From an uncultured Flavobacteriaceae bacterium (GTDB lineage: Bacteria; Bacteroidota; Bacteroidia; Flavobacteriales; Flavobacteriaceae): a DNA stretch of 64,000 nt. Positions 41,444-49,411 of this stretch are shown piece by piece (the stretch's first letter is position 1; every line of letters starts with the position of its first letter). The stretch spans positions 124,001 to 188,000 of the forward strand of contig CANMRV010000006.1 in NCBI GenBank assembly GCA_947500435.1, read 5' to 3'. Below the pieces are notes generated by a model, which was given only the letters and a program-made list of their open reading frames with translations, ran no database searches and had not been told where the DNA came from. Made by a program: the position numbers and the translations under genes.

Positions 41444-43057
41444 TTAGAGGTTTGTTCCCGCATAATTGATTCCCGTCAATCGGTGTATGTCAGCATCAAA
41501 GGTCGAAAGGTCATCGTGATTGAACTTTGAAACATCGTCATGACCGCATGCCCGCGCTATCACTTTAATCAGGTTGTTGGTCGCATCAAAAAAGTTATGT
41601 AATTGCTTTGCGGAAGAATCGATAATCAATCTACTTCTTAAGGATTCCTTTTGCGTTGCGATTCCTACGGGACAATTATTGCTTCCGCAAGCGCGCATAC
41701 CCAAACAGCCGATGGCTTGAAGGGCTGAATTTGATACTGCAATGGCATCTGCGCCCAGCATCAATGCTTTTCCGAAATCTTCAGCAATCCGCAGTCCGCC
41801 AGTGATAACTAGGGTTACATCTGTTGCACCTACTTTGTCTAAATACTTTCTTGCCCGAGCCAATGCGGGTATGGTAGGAACATTGATATTATCTCTTAAT
41901 ATCGTTGGAGCGGAACCGGTTCCACCACCTCGCCCATCTAAAATGATATAATCGACCCCGACATCTAAGGCGAATTGAATGTCCTTTTCTATATGACTTG
42001 CGGCGATTTTAAATCCTACTGGAATTCCCCCCGTGCGTTCACGAACTTTCATGGCAAAGGCTTTAAAATCTTCAACACCATGAAAATCAGGAAAGGTAGC
42101 TGGTGAGATGGCCGTTTCACCTTGATTCAAGCCTCTGACCTCTGCAATTTCCTTACTTACTTTATTACCTGGCAAATGTCCTCCTGTACCTGTTTTTGCG
42201 CCTTGACCACCTTTAAAATGAAAGGCCTGTACTTTTTCTAGTTTATCCCATGAAAAGCCAAATTGTGCGGAGGCAAGTTCATAAAAATATTTGCTATTGT
42301 TTACCTGCTCTTGCGGAAGCATTCCGCCTTCCCCAGAACAAATTCCAGTTCCTGCAAGTTCAGCTCCTTTTGACAGTGCGATTTTGGCCTCACGGGATAG
42401 TGCACCAAAACTCATATCACTTACAAATAACGGAATATCAAGCGTCAATGGTTTTTTGGCCTTCGGACCAATAACTACTTTGGTGGCGACTTCTTCATTA
42501 TCTAGCAAGGGTCGACTTGCTAATTGGGCAGGTAGAAATTGAATATCACTCCATTTGGGCAGGGTATTGCGGTCCACTCCCATAGAGGCAGAGAAACCGT
42601 GATGCCCAAGATTTTTCAGTCCGTTTTTTGCTAGCTCTTTGATGTATCCCGTGTATGGTTCAGTATCTTCAGGATGGGTATCTGCATAGGCACCTAAATA
42701 TTCATCCCTATTGAATGGTTGGGCGTGTTTTTCTAAATAGGTATCAATTTCGGCTTCATCAACGTACAATTCATCACCTTCTATCTTCGTGGTGAATTTA
42801 TGTAATACCTCATTGTTGTTGTATTCAGATACTCCTGTGTCGTATCTATAATCCCATCCGTGAACGCCACAAATAAGGTTGTCACCTTCAACATGACCAT
42901 CGGACATTAAAGCTCCGCGGTGTAGACATCTTCCATAAAGAACAGAAATGTCATCGTCGAATTTGACTATGACTAAATCCAATCCATTCACAAGTGCATG
43001 AGCTGGTTTTTTGTTTTCTAAAGAACTTAGGGCGGCAATTTTAATAGGTTGTTTCAT
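41444..43057 (-). CDS. Rieske domain fused to FMN-binding glutamate synthase-like domain
   Basis: The first 105 residues form a Rieske [2Fe-2S] domain: Cys44-x-His46 (CLH) and Cys63-x-x-His66 (CGVH). From about 160 on it is a glutamate-synthase large-subunit FMN domain: SDMSFGALSREAKIALSKGA, GGQGAKTGTGGHLPG, ILDGRGGGTGSAP, and the [3Fe-4S] cysteines Cys451, Cys457 and Cys462 (CLGMRACGSNNC). It lacks the glutaminase domain, so it cannot be a complete GOGAT alone; it is a flavin/iron-sulfur oxidoreductase with a ferredoxin-like electron entry. The substrate is unknown. It is co-oriented with a zinc-ribbon gene upstream and an unknown gene downstream. Confidence 0.85.
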   Translation of the reverse strand: MKQPIKIAALSSLENKKPAHALVNGLDLVIVKFDDDISVLYGRCLHRGALMSDGHVEGDNLICGVHGWDYRYDTGVSEYNNNEVLHKFTTKIEGDELYVDEAEIDTYLEKHAQPFNRDEYLGAYADTHPEDTEPYTGYIKELAKNGLKNLGHHGFSASMGVDRNTLPKWSDIQFLPAQLASRPLLDNEEVATKVVIGPKAKKPLTLDIPLFVSDMSFGALSREAKIALSKGAELAGTGICSGEGGMLPQEQVNNSKYFYELASAQFGFSWDKLEKVQAFHFKGGQGAKTGTGGHLPGNKVSKEIAEVRGLNQGETAISPATFPDFHGVEDFKAFAMKVRERTGGIPVGFKIAASHIEKDIQFALDVGVDYIILDGRGGGTGSAPTILRDNINVPTIPALARARKYLDKVGATDVTLVITGGLRIAEDFGKALMLGADAIAVSNSALQAIGCLGMRACGSNNCPVGIATQKESLRSRLIIDSSAKQLHNFFDATNNLIKVIARACGHDDVSKFNHDDLSTFDADIHRLTGINYAGTNL

Positions 43058-43122
43058 TTTTGAAAGTGTTGTTAAGGGTAATAAGAATTAGAAAATTAAA
43101 ATTTGGGAACTAGTTTATAAAT

Positions 43123-43404
43123 CTATTTTGCTTCCTCTTTATAAACCACCTTGCAAGTGGGGCATTCGGTACCATGAACTGCACTTTTTAGTTTAATTCC
43201 GTTAAGATGAGTGACAACGAAGTCCTGTATAAAAGCATGTTTGCTTTCTTTGTTATTCACACCAATTTGGGCGTCTTTGTATTTTTCACGAATTACGTTA
43301 CCATACTCTTGATCTCCCCAGCAGTTTGGGCAGACTCCTTCTGGAGTAACATCGAAATCATCCTTCTTTTTTACTCCAAAAAGGCGTGCTAAAAACTGTA
43401 TCAT
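43123..43404 (-). CDS. small zinc-ribbon protein, first gene of the Rieske-GltS operon
   Basis: A 93-residue protein with CPNC (Cys25, Cys28) and CPTC (Cys81, Cys84), giving one four-cysteine metal site with a helical insert (about 35-70) between the halves. No catalytic motif. The arrangement resembles rubredoxin-like or zinc-ribbon proteins; whether it binds zinc or iron cannot be told. It precedes the Rieske fusion by 65 bases. A -7 box 32 bases upstream makes it the probable first gene of the operon. Confidence 0.75.
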   Translation of the reverse strand: MIQFLARLFGVKKKDDFDVTPEGVCPNCWGDQEYGNVIREKYKDAQIGVNNKESKHAFIQDFVVTHLNGIKLKSAVHGTECPTCKVVYKEEAK

Positions 43405-43435
43405 AGTTGTTTATTTTGATAACCTAAAAGATAGG

Positions 43436-43443
43436 CAAATTTA
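43436..43443 (-). promoter_or_regulatory. -7 element of the Rieske-GltS operon
   Basis: On the minus strand TAAATTTG matches TAnnTTTG, 32 bases before the start at 43404. No TTG was found at 17-23 bases upstream of it. Confidence 0.45.
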
Positions 43444-43491
43444 ATGCGGAGGGAAAGGGATTTGATTGGTATTCAAGTTTTGAAACAACGG

Positions 43492-43657
43492 GTCCTCCCC
43501 TTTTTTCAAGGGGAGGTGGCGACAGCCGGAGGGGTTTCTCACAGGCTGGTTAACAAGTTGTTTTAGATTTGTGTTCCAAAGCTGACTCCTCCCACCTTTT
43601 CCACGGCATCAGCTCGCCCATAGCTCTCGCTATGTCGCCCCTTGGCAGGGGAGGACC
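43492..43657. repeat. REPIN/MITE-like palindromic element, copy 2
   Basis: A 166-base element. The left arm (43492-43533) is type 1, nearly identical to copy 1 apart from TTTTTT in the hairpin loop. The right arm (ending GGCAGGGGAGGACC at 43657) has the outer hairpin but a different inner half containing CATAGCTCTCGCTATG, itself a palindrome. The spacer TTAACAAGTTGTTTTAGATT and TGTGTT aligns with copy 1. It lies between two minus-strand genes. Confidence 0.82.
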
Positions 43658-43676
43658 ATGTAATTAGACTTTAGAA

Positions 43677-44321
43677 TTACGAGTCCAAAAGGCCCATTTT
43701 AATAGCGTGTTTGGTGAGGCCGGCCAGATTTTTTACTTGTAGTTTTGAGATGAGGTTTTTGCGATAGCTTTCGATGGTGTGTTTACTTAGAAATAAGGTG
43801 TCCGCAATTTCTTGGGTCGTATTTTCCTCAGCAATAAGTTTTAGGACTTCCTTTTCGCGCTCGGTCAGATTGACTTCTTCTTGTTTTTTATTTTCGAACA
43901 TCGCATCGGTATAGGCTCTTTTGATTTCTGCTGAAAAATATTTTTCTCCTTTTACGATAGTTCGAATGGCATCTAAAAGCTCATCTTTTTCAGCGTTTTT
44001 CGGTACATAGCCATCTACATTATTACGGATGAGTTTATCAATCATTTGTCCATCAATATGCATACTCACCACCAAGGTTTTCAAAGAAGGATATTTCTCT
44101 TTTACAATCTTGTTTAATTCAATACCGTCCATTTCGGGCATGGTTAAATCGGTTATTAAAAGATTCAAATCATCTAAACCATTGATATCTAAATATTTTA
44201 CCACCTGTGCCCCATTTTTGAAAGTAGTCGTAACTGAAAACTCAGGCGCATCTTTTAAGATGCTCATGAGTCCGTCAATAAACATTTTATGGTCGTCGGC
44301 GATTATTAGATTGTAATTCAT
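43677..44321 (-). CDS. NarL/LuxR-family response regulator
   Basis: The 214-residue protein has a receiver domain with the standard acidic pair Asp9/Asp10 (IIADDH), phospho-acceptor Asp58 (LLITDLTMPEMDG) and Lys in GYVPKNA, followed by a LuxR HTH (about 150-210, LTEREKEVLKLIAEENTTQEIA). Unlike the regulator at 12940 it is fully equipped for phosphorylation. Its start overlaps the end of the sensor kinase gene by 4 bases, so the two form a two-component pair. Confidence 0.92.
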   Translation of the reverse strand: MNYNLIIADDHKMFIDGLMSILKDAPEFSVTTTFKNGAQVVKYLDINGLDDLNLLITDLTMPEMDGIELNKIVKEKYPSLKTLVVSMHIDGQMIDKLIRNNVDGYVPKNAEKDELLDAIRTIVKGEKYFSAEIKRAYTDAMFENKKQEEVNLTEREKEVLKLIAEENTTQEIADTLFLSKHTIESYRKNLISKLQVKNLAGLTKHAIKMGLLDS

Positions 44322-46285
44322 GATTCTTTAGTTTTAATTGGAATTTCTATGGATACAACGGTCCCGCGTTCTAGCGCAGAATCGATATGTAAAATTCCGG
44401 ATAATTCTTGTATTCTGTTTTTGATATTTTCAAATCCTATTCCATCAGAAGAATTTGTGGTTTCAAAACCTTTTCCGTTGTCTTCAAACAATAGTGATAA
44501 TTCATTATTAATCAAACTTAGATGAATATCGACTTTTGATGCCTCCGCGTGTTTAAGGGTATTGGTCATCAGTTCTTGAATAATCTTATAGATTTCCATC
44601 TGATGCTTTTCCTCAATAGCATTGATTTCCCTTTCAGGATGCGGATGGAAAGCTACTTCCAATTCCCCAGTGTTGGAAATTGACTTGATATATTCCTGAA
44701 TTAATTCTGTAAATGCATTTTCTTTGAATTTCTTCGGAATTAGGGTATGGGAAATATCACGGACTAGCTGATAGGTTTCATCTATTTGACCTGTTAGGGA
44801 TTTTAGTTTTTTGGAGTCACCTTCCATACTAGCGAATTGTAATTTTATTCCTGCCAGATTTCCACCGATACTATCATGCAACTCCTGAGCGATTCGTTTG
44901 CGTTCTTCATCTTGTCCTTCAATAGAAGCTTTGATTAAATTCAGTTCTTGCTCTTGAATAAGCGCCGTTACTTTCTGTTGGTTAATCTCTTCCTGTTTTT
45001 TGACCAACTCGCTTTGTGTTTGAATCTTTTGATAATACAGATAAAGCAAGGCCATAACAGGAATAAGAATAATCAGAAATCCAATTAAAAAAGCATATTT
45101 GATTGTTTTTTGCCGATCAAGTTCTGCCGCTTTTAAAATTTGATCTTCTTGCAGCGAGGTAATTTCTTTTTCCTTTTGCAAAGTTTCGTATTGAACTTCG
45201 AGTTCTTTGTTTATTCGCTGCTGTTGTTGGGCACTAATCTGTTCTGTAACTCCATCTAATTGTGTCATCACCGCGTAAGCATTCTGGTAGTCTCCGGTTG
45301 CCGCAAAAGTTCTTCTTTGAATATCCAAAACCTCTTTTTGATAGTTTAGGTTTTCACGTTCAATGGCATTAACATAGGCCACTGAAAGGGCTGCAGTAGC
45401 AGCTTCATAATTTTTTTCCCGATAGAAAAGATGCGCTACTCTTATAGTTCCCTCAAAGTAAAATACGGTTATACCAGAGTCGAGTCCCTTTTCCCGGGTC
45501 TGGTTGTAAAGAGTGAACGCCTGATCATAATCACCCTCGGCTTCAGCCAGTCGCCCAAGTTTTAGATTCACTTCTAATTCCTGTGCCAAATCGCCGAATT
45601 TTTTGGCCCCTTCAAAAGCTTTTTCATAATTGGATTTCGCTTCGGAATATTCATTTAGTTTAAAATTGGCATCGCCCAAACAGATAAGCGCATCATTGGT
45701 AATGCTGGGAAGTTCGTCTTCATAAGCCGATAACCCTTCTTCTAGCTCGGAAACGGCCTTATCTAGCTCCTCCTTTAAAATATAGATTTTTGCCAATCCT
45801 ATTTTGTTTTGGTAAACCCCTTCAGAATTATTGCCTTCTTCCCCACTGGTAATACCACTGATATGCCATTTGATGCTATTGTCAAGCAAGCCGTTATACC
45901 TGTTTCCGACACCTAAAATAAAGTAGGCTTTTGTAAAGTGCATATTTTTGGTGTCCTCTGGTGCATCCCAAAGTTCAAGTTCTTTGCGATATAGGTTTCC
46001 GTAATGCAATATTGAATCTGTGTTTGCTTGATCTATATGGTAAGCGGCCAATTGATCAATTACGGAAAAGCGCTGTGTTCCATATTGTGCATTTTTCAAT
46101 GCGTCGTAATAGGGCGAAAGGGACTTTTGCCTATCATTCGGAATGGTAGAAAAGGTAATACGTTCTGTTTCTTGAACCCTATCTGTTTCAACCTCCTGAG
46201 CAGTTATAAGAAAAGATGCCAATAGGCTTATCGTCAACAAGATTCTTCTTTCGTTTTGAAAGGTATGTTTTGAGAGTTTTAACAT
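44318..46285 (-). CDS. TPR-containing sensor histidine kinase (HisKA_3 type)
   Basis: The 655-residue protein has an N-terminal signal/membrane region (LLTISLLASFLITAQ), a periplasmic TPR array (about 80-360, repeated YDALKNAQYG, EYSEAKSNYEKAFE, DYDQAFTLYNQ type helices), one membrane span (about 405-427, FLIGFLIILIPVMALLYLYY), a short coiled coil and a NarX-type kinase core: ERKRIAQELHDSIGG with the phospho-His near residue 470, and ATPase boxes NTLKHAEAS and EDNGKGF. This architecture is common in flavobacteria; the signal is unknown. Paired with the regulator gene downstream. Confidence 0.9.
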   Translation of the reverse strand: MLKLSKHTFQNERRILLTISLLASFLITAQEVETDRVQETERITFSTIPNDRQKSLSPYYDALKNAQYGTQRFSVIDQLAAYHIDQANTDSILHYGNLYRKELELWDAPEDTKNMHFTKAYFILGVGNRYNGLLDNSIKWHISGITSGEEGNNSEGVYQNKIGLAKIYILKEELDKAVSELEEGLSAYEDELPSITNDALICLGDANFKLNEYSEAKSNYEKAFEGAKKFGDLAQELEVNLKLGRLAEAEGDYDQAFTLYNQTREKGLDSGITVFYFEGTIRVAHLFYREKNYEAATAALSVAYVNAIERENLNYQKEVLDIQRRTFAATGDYQNAYAVMTQLDGVTEQISAQQQQRINKELEVQYETLQKEKEITSLQEDQILKAAELDRQKTIKYAFLIGFLIILIPVMALLYLYYQKIQTQSELVKKQEEINQQKVTALIQEQELNLIKASIEGQDEERKRIAQELHDSIGGNLAGIKLQFASMEGDSKKLKSLTGQIDETYQLVRDISHTLIPKKFKENAFTELIQEYIKSISNTGELEVAFHPHPEREINAIEEKHQMEIYKIIQELMTNTLKHAEASKVDIHLSLINNELSLLFEDNGKGFETTNSSDGIGFENIKNRIQELSGILHIDSALERGTVVSIEIPIKTKES

Positions 46286-46310
46286 AAAGAGCGGTCAAAT
46301 TTGACTTGTG

Positions 46311-46823
46311 CTAATAGGTTTCTATTTTTATGTCGTGTTTTTTTGCGAATTGAACAACTTCGAAATCATAGTTTGTATAGAGTTCTTCTTTTTCCTCATA
46401 TACACTATCCAAAAATTCATTGTATGGTGATAGATTCGTACCCAATTCTTCAAATGTAGAAGCATCACCAACAATTTCAAGGACTTTTTGAATCTGCGGA
46501 TCTTTGGCCATCTTAATATCAAATTGAAGATAGGCAATGGAAGATTTAATAAGGGCATCAGAATCTTCATTTCCAAGTGGGGTGTTTAATTTTGCTAAGG
46601 AACTTTCATTATAACCAATACGTTGTGAAACACGATGTACTAAATTCACAGTGTCTAGGTTCATGCCTGATTCTAAGCGTTCGATTCGATTCTCCATTTC
46701 GAAAAAAGTTAAGCTACTGTTTCCCGCCCCAACTGCTTGGTTGTAGTAATCAAGAGGTTGGTTAAGATTACAGGAAGTTAGTATAAAAGAGAATAGAAGA
46801 GTAATTATGCTTAATTTTTTCAT
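46311..46823 (-). CDS. small lipoprotein, unknown function
   Basis: The frame is open to 46883, but ATG at 46823 starts a lipoprotein signal (MKKLSIITLLFSFILTSCNL). The product of about 170 residues is helical and acidic with no recognised domain. It lies 25 bases upstream of the kinase gene on the same strand and may be part of its operon, perhaps as a sensory accessory; this is inference from position only. Confidence 0.62.
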   Translation of the reverse strand: MKKLSIITLLFSFILTSCNLNQPLDYYNQAVGAGNSSLTFFEMENRIERLESGMNLDTVNLVHRVSQRIGYNESSLAKLNTPLGNEDSDALIKSSIAYLQFDIKMAKDPQIQKVLEIVGDASTFEELGTNLSPYNEFLDSVYEEKEELYTNYDFEVVQFAKKHDIKIETY

Positions 46824-47036
46824 TGTATGGTTTTTGGCGTGGTACGGATGTCCATTTTTGGCTAATTCCTTGATATTCAACAATTTTTTAAAGAATATAT
46901 TTTATTGATTATGAACAATTCCATTGAAATATAAACTTAACAAGATTTGATTTTACAAAGTTGCGAAACAAACTGCATCGCAAATAAGCTCTTTCTTGTG
47001 AAATAAATACCCCTGAAAACCGTGATAAAATTTGGA

Positions 47037-48026
47037 TTAATTCCGCTTTGCTGCTTCCTTCCTTTGGATATGTTTTACAATGATTTTCGCATGGATGCGG
47101 GAATTCTCAATAAACCACTTGTGGGTCTCCATTCCGCCACAAATAACACCGGCCAAATAGAGTCCGGAAACATTACTCTCCATAGTATCTGGGTTGTAGT
47201 TGGGAAGTCTTTTTTCATCATCGGATAATTCTATACCCAGTTTTTCCAAGAATTCGAAGTTGGGCATATATCCCGTTAGGGCCAAAACAAAATCATTTTC
47301 AAGGGTAGTTTCACCTTCGGGGGATGCAATAATGATTTCATTTTCCTTAATCTCTTTTACAGTAGAATTGTAATACGCTTTAATACTGCCTTCCTCGATA
47401 CGATTGATAATATCAGGACGCACCCAATATTTGACACGTTTACCAACTTCAGGTCCTCGAATAATCAAAGATACTTCTGAGCCTTTTCGATAACATTCCA
47501 AGGCAGCATCAATTGCAGAATTACTAGCACCGATAACAGCAAGCTTCTGACTAGCATAAAAATGAGGATTGTTATAGTAATGCGAAACCTTGGGCAAATC
47601 TTCTCCCGGAACATTTAGATTGTTTGGTAAATCATAAAAACCGGTTGCCAGTACTAAATTCTTAGCCGAATAAGTTTCCTTGTCTGAAACAATTGTAAAC
47701 AAACCTCCCGATTTATTGACACTTTCTACTTTTTCAAAAAGATGAATGTTCAGCTTGTTTGAAGTGACAATCCTACGGTAATATTCGAGGGCTTCATCGC
47801 GTTTCGGTTTTGCTTCTTTGCTGATAAAAGGAATATCATCGATTTCCAGCTTTTCCGAAGAAGAGAAAAACTGCATGTTTGAAGGATAGTTGAAAAGGGA
47901 ATTTACAATGGGTCCTTTTTCAATGATTAGGTAGTTAATTCCTTTCTTTTTTGCCTCCAATCCGCAAGCAATTCCGATGGGTCCTCCTCCAACGACAACA
48001 AGGTCGAATGTTTGCATTTCTGTCAT
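47037..48026 (-). CDS. ypdA: YpdA-family bacillithiol disulfide reductase
   Basis: A 329-residue pyridine-nucleotide disulfide oxidoreductase-like flavoprotein with the FAD loop VVVGGGPIGIACGLEA (about 9-24) and NADPH loop AVIGASNSAIDAALE (about 165-179), ending ETHKWFIENSRIHA. It lacks the CxxC redox pair of thioredoxin reductase. These features identify YpdA/Bdr, which reduces oxidised bacillithiol with NADPH in Bacillota and Bacteroidota. Bacillithiol biosynthesis genes are not in the window. A -7 box TAGCTTTG lies 23 bases upstream. Confidence 0.85.
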   Translation of the reverse strand: MTEMQTFDLVVVGGGPIGIACGLEAKKKGINYLIIEKGPIVNSLFNYPSNMQFFSSSEKLEIDDIPFISKEAKPKRDEALEYYRRIVTSNKLNIHLFEKVESVNKSGGLFTIVSDKETYSAKNLVLATGFYDLPNNLNVPGEDLPKVSHYYNNPHFYASQKLAVIGASNSAIDAALECYRKGSEVSLIIRGPEVGKRVKYWVRPDIINRIEEGSIKAYYNSTVKEIKENEIIIASPEGETTLENDFVLALTGYMPNFEFLEKLGIELSDDEKRLPNYNPDTMESNVSGLYLAGVICGGMETHKWFIENSRIHAKIIVKHIQRKEAAKRN

Positions 48027-48048
48027 TTAACAACTCTTTTGAGTTCTA

Positions 48049-48056
48049 CAAAGCTA
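48049..48056 (-). promoter_or_regulatory. -7 element of ypdA
   Basis: TAGCTTTG on the minus strand matches TAnnTTTG and lies 23 bases upstream of the ypdA start. The -33 is not clear. Confidence 0.42.
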
Positions 48057-48191
48057 GCCAATTTAAAGAAGAACCGATTACGCAAAAACTATTGGAAATA
48101 GATGGAGTATGCTTCTCTGAAACATGACTTTTATCATTCTTTAACCGAACCTAGAATCTGAACTTTAATTTATAATCTAAAACAACTTATT

Positions 48192-48617
48192 ATGAGCTTA
48201 AGACATAGAATACCCGTTTCTTCAATAATGACCAAAAACATCATAACCTTAAATACAACTGATAAGTTGGATACCGCTGAAGCGCTCTTCAAGGATAATA
48301 ATATTAGGCATATTCCCGTGGTTGAGGGTGAGAAAATAATTGGAATGCTAAGTCTGACGGACTTACTACGGATTAGTTTTGCAGATGGTGTTTATGAAGA
48401 TGAGGGTGAGGTAGAAACGATTGTTTACAATATGTTTACAATTTCTCAAGTTATGGCGAAGAATTTGAAAAGTGTGTCTCCTAGTACTACCGTAAAGGAG
48501 GTTGCTGAAATTCTTGCCGAAAATGAATTTCATGCATTACCTGTTGTAGAGAATGATAACTTGGTAGGTATTGTAACTACAACTGACCTAATCAAATACT
48601 TATTGGAACAGTATTAA
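48192..48617 (+). CDS. tandem CBS-domain protein
   Basis: The 141-residue product is a pair of CBS modules: residues 8-60 (VSSIMTKNIITLN, HIPVVEGEKIIGMLSLTDLL) and 78-136 (ISQVMAKNLKSVSPSTTVKEVAEILAENEFHALPVV, VGIVTTTDLIKYL). Such modules bind adenine nucleotides and sense energy state. No catalytic domain is attached, so it probably acts through a partner. It stands alone, convergent with rpe. Confidence 0.88.
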   Translation: MSLRHRIPVSSIMTKNIITLNTTDKLDTAEALFKDNNIRHIPVVEGEKIIGMLSLTDLLRISFADGVYEDEGEVETIVYNMFTISQVMAKNLKSVSPSTTVKEVAEILAENEFHALPVVENDNLVGIVTTTDLIKYLLEQY

Positions 48618-48637
48618 TCTAACTTAGGGGTTAGACG

Positions 48638-48675
48638 ATTAGTCCGCTACTTTCTTTAGAATGTAGCGGACTAAT
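48638..48675. terminator. hairpin between CBS gene and rpe
   Basis: ATTAGTCCGCTAC (48638-48650) and GTAGCGGACTAAT (48663-48675) form a perfect 13-base stem around a 12-base loop. The arm overlaps the rpe stop codon at 48671-48673. The T run is weak, but the position suits a shared terminator for converging genes. Confidence 0.6.
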
Positions 48676-49330
48676 TGTTTACTAGCTTAGAAAGTTCGGC
48701 AATTGTCTTTGTAGGATCAGAGGCTTTAAAAACAAAGCTACCAGCAACTAGTACATCAGCGCCACATTCAACCAGTTTTTGAGCGTTACTATCTGTTACA
48801 CCACCATCGATTTCAATCAAAGTGCTTGTACCTTTTCGTTGAATAATGGCTTTCAGCTGCTTTACTTTTTCATAGGTGTTTTCAATGAACGATTGTCCGC
48901 CAAAACCTGGGTTCACGCTCATCAAACAAACCACATCAATATCTTGAATGGTATCTTCTAATAAAGCAACACTTGTATGTGGATTCAAAGCTACTCCAGC
49001 TTTCATGCCTTCTGCTTTTATCGCTTGTAGTGTTCTATGTAGATGCGTACATGCTTCGTAGTGCACACTAAGTACACCGGCGCCAAGCTCAGCAAAAGTC
49101 TTGATATAGCGGTCAGGGTCTACAATCATCAAATGCACGTCCAAGGGTTTTGTAGCATGTTTGGCTATAGCCTTTACGACAGGCATTCCATAGGAAATAT
49201 TTGGAACGAAAACGCCGTCCATAACGTCGATATGATGCCAATCCGCATCACTTTGGTTGACCATTTCAACGTCGCGTTGCAAGTTGCCAAAATCGGCGGC
49301 TAGGAGGGAAGGAGCAATTTTTGTACTCAT
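48671..49330 (-). CDS. rpe: ribulose-phosphate 3-epimerase
   Basis: Rpe interconverts ribulose-5-phosphate and xylulose-5-phosphate in the pentose phosphate pathway. The TIM-barrel motifs are IAPSLLAADFG, HIDVMDGVFVPNIS (metal and catalytic Asp), VHYEA, VNPGFGGQSF and EIDGGV. The ATG at 49330 (MSTKIAPSLLAADF) gives 219 residues, the normal length; a frame start at 49348 would begin almost on the transcription start implied by the -7 box at 49358-49365. Confidence 0.94.
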   Translation of the reverse strand: MSTKIAPSLLAADFGNLQRDVEMVNQSDADWHHIDVMDGVFVPNISYGMPVVKAIAKHATKPLDVHLMIVDPDRYIKTFAELGAGVLSVHYEACTHLHRTLQAIKAEGMKAGVALNPHTSVALLEDTIQDIDVVCLMSVNPGFGGQSFIENTYEKVKQLKAIIQRKGTSTLIEIDGGVTDSNAQKLVECGADVLVAGSFVFKASDPTKTIAELSKLVNN

Positions 49331-49357
49331 TGTATATAGAATCTTCAAAATTCACTA

Positions 49358-49365
49358 CAAAAGTA
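49358..49365 (-). promoter_or_regulatory. -7 element of rpe
   Basis: TACTTTTG on the minus strand matches TAnnTTTG and lies 27 bases upstream of the rpe ATG at 49330. Confidence 0.42.
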
Positions 49366-49411
49366 ATCAAATGAAGGTTCTTGTGTTATGCTTTTAATAT
49401 TCAAATGGATT

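Noticed and set aside
12940..44321. Idea that the kinase at 44318 serves the regulator at 12940
   Set aside because: The kinase has its own overlapping regulator gene, the loci are about 31 kb apart, and the 12940 regulator lacks the phospho-accepting Asp.
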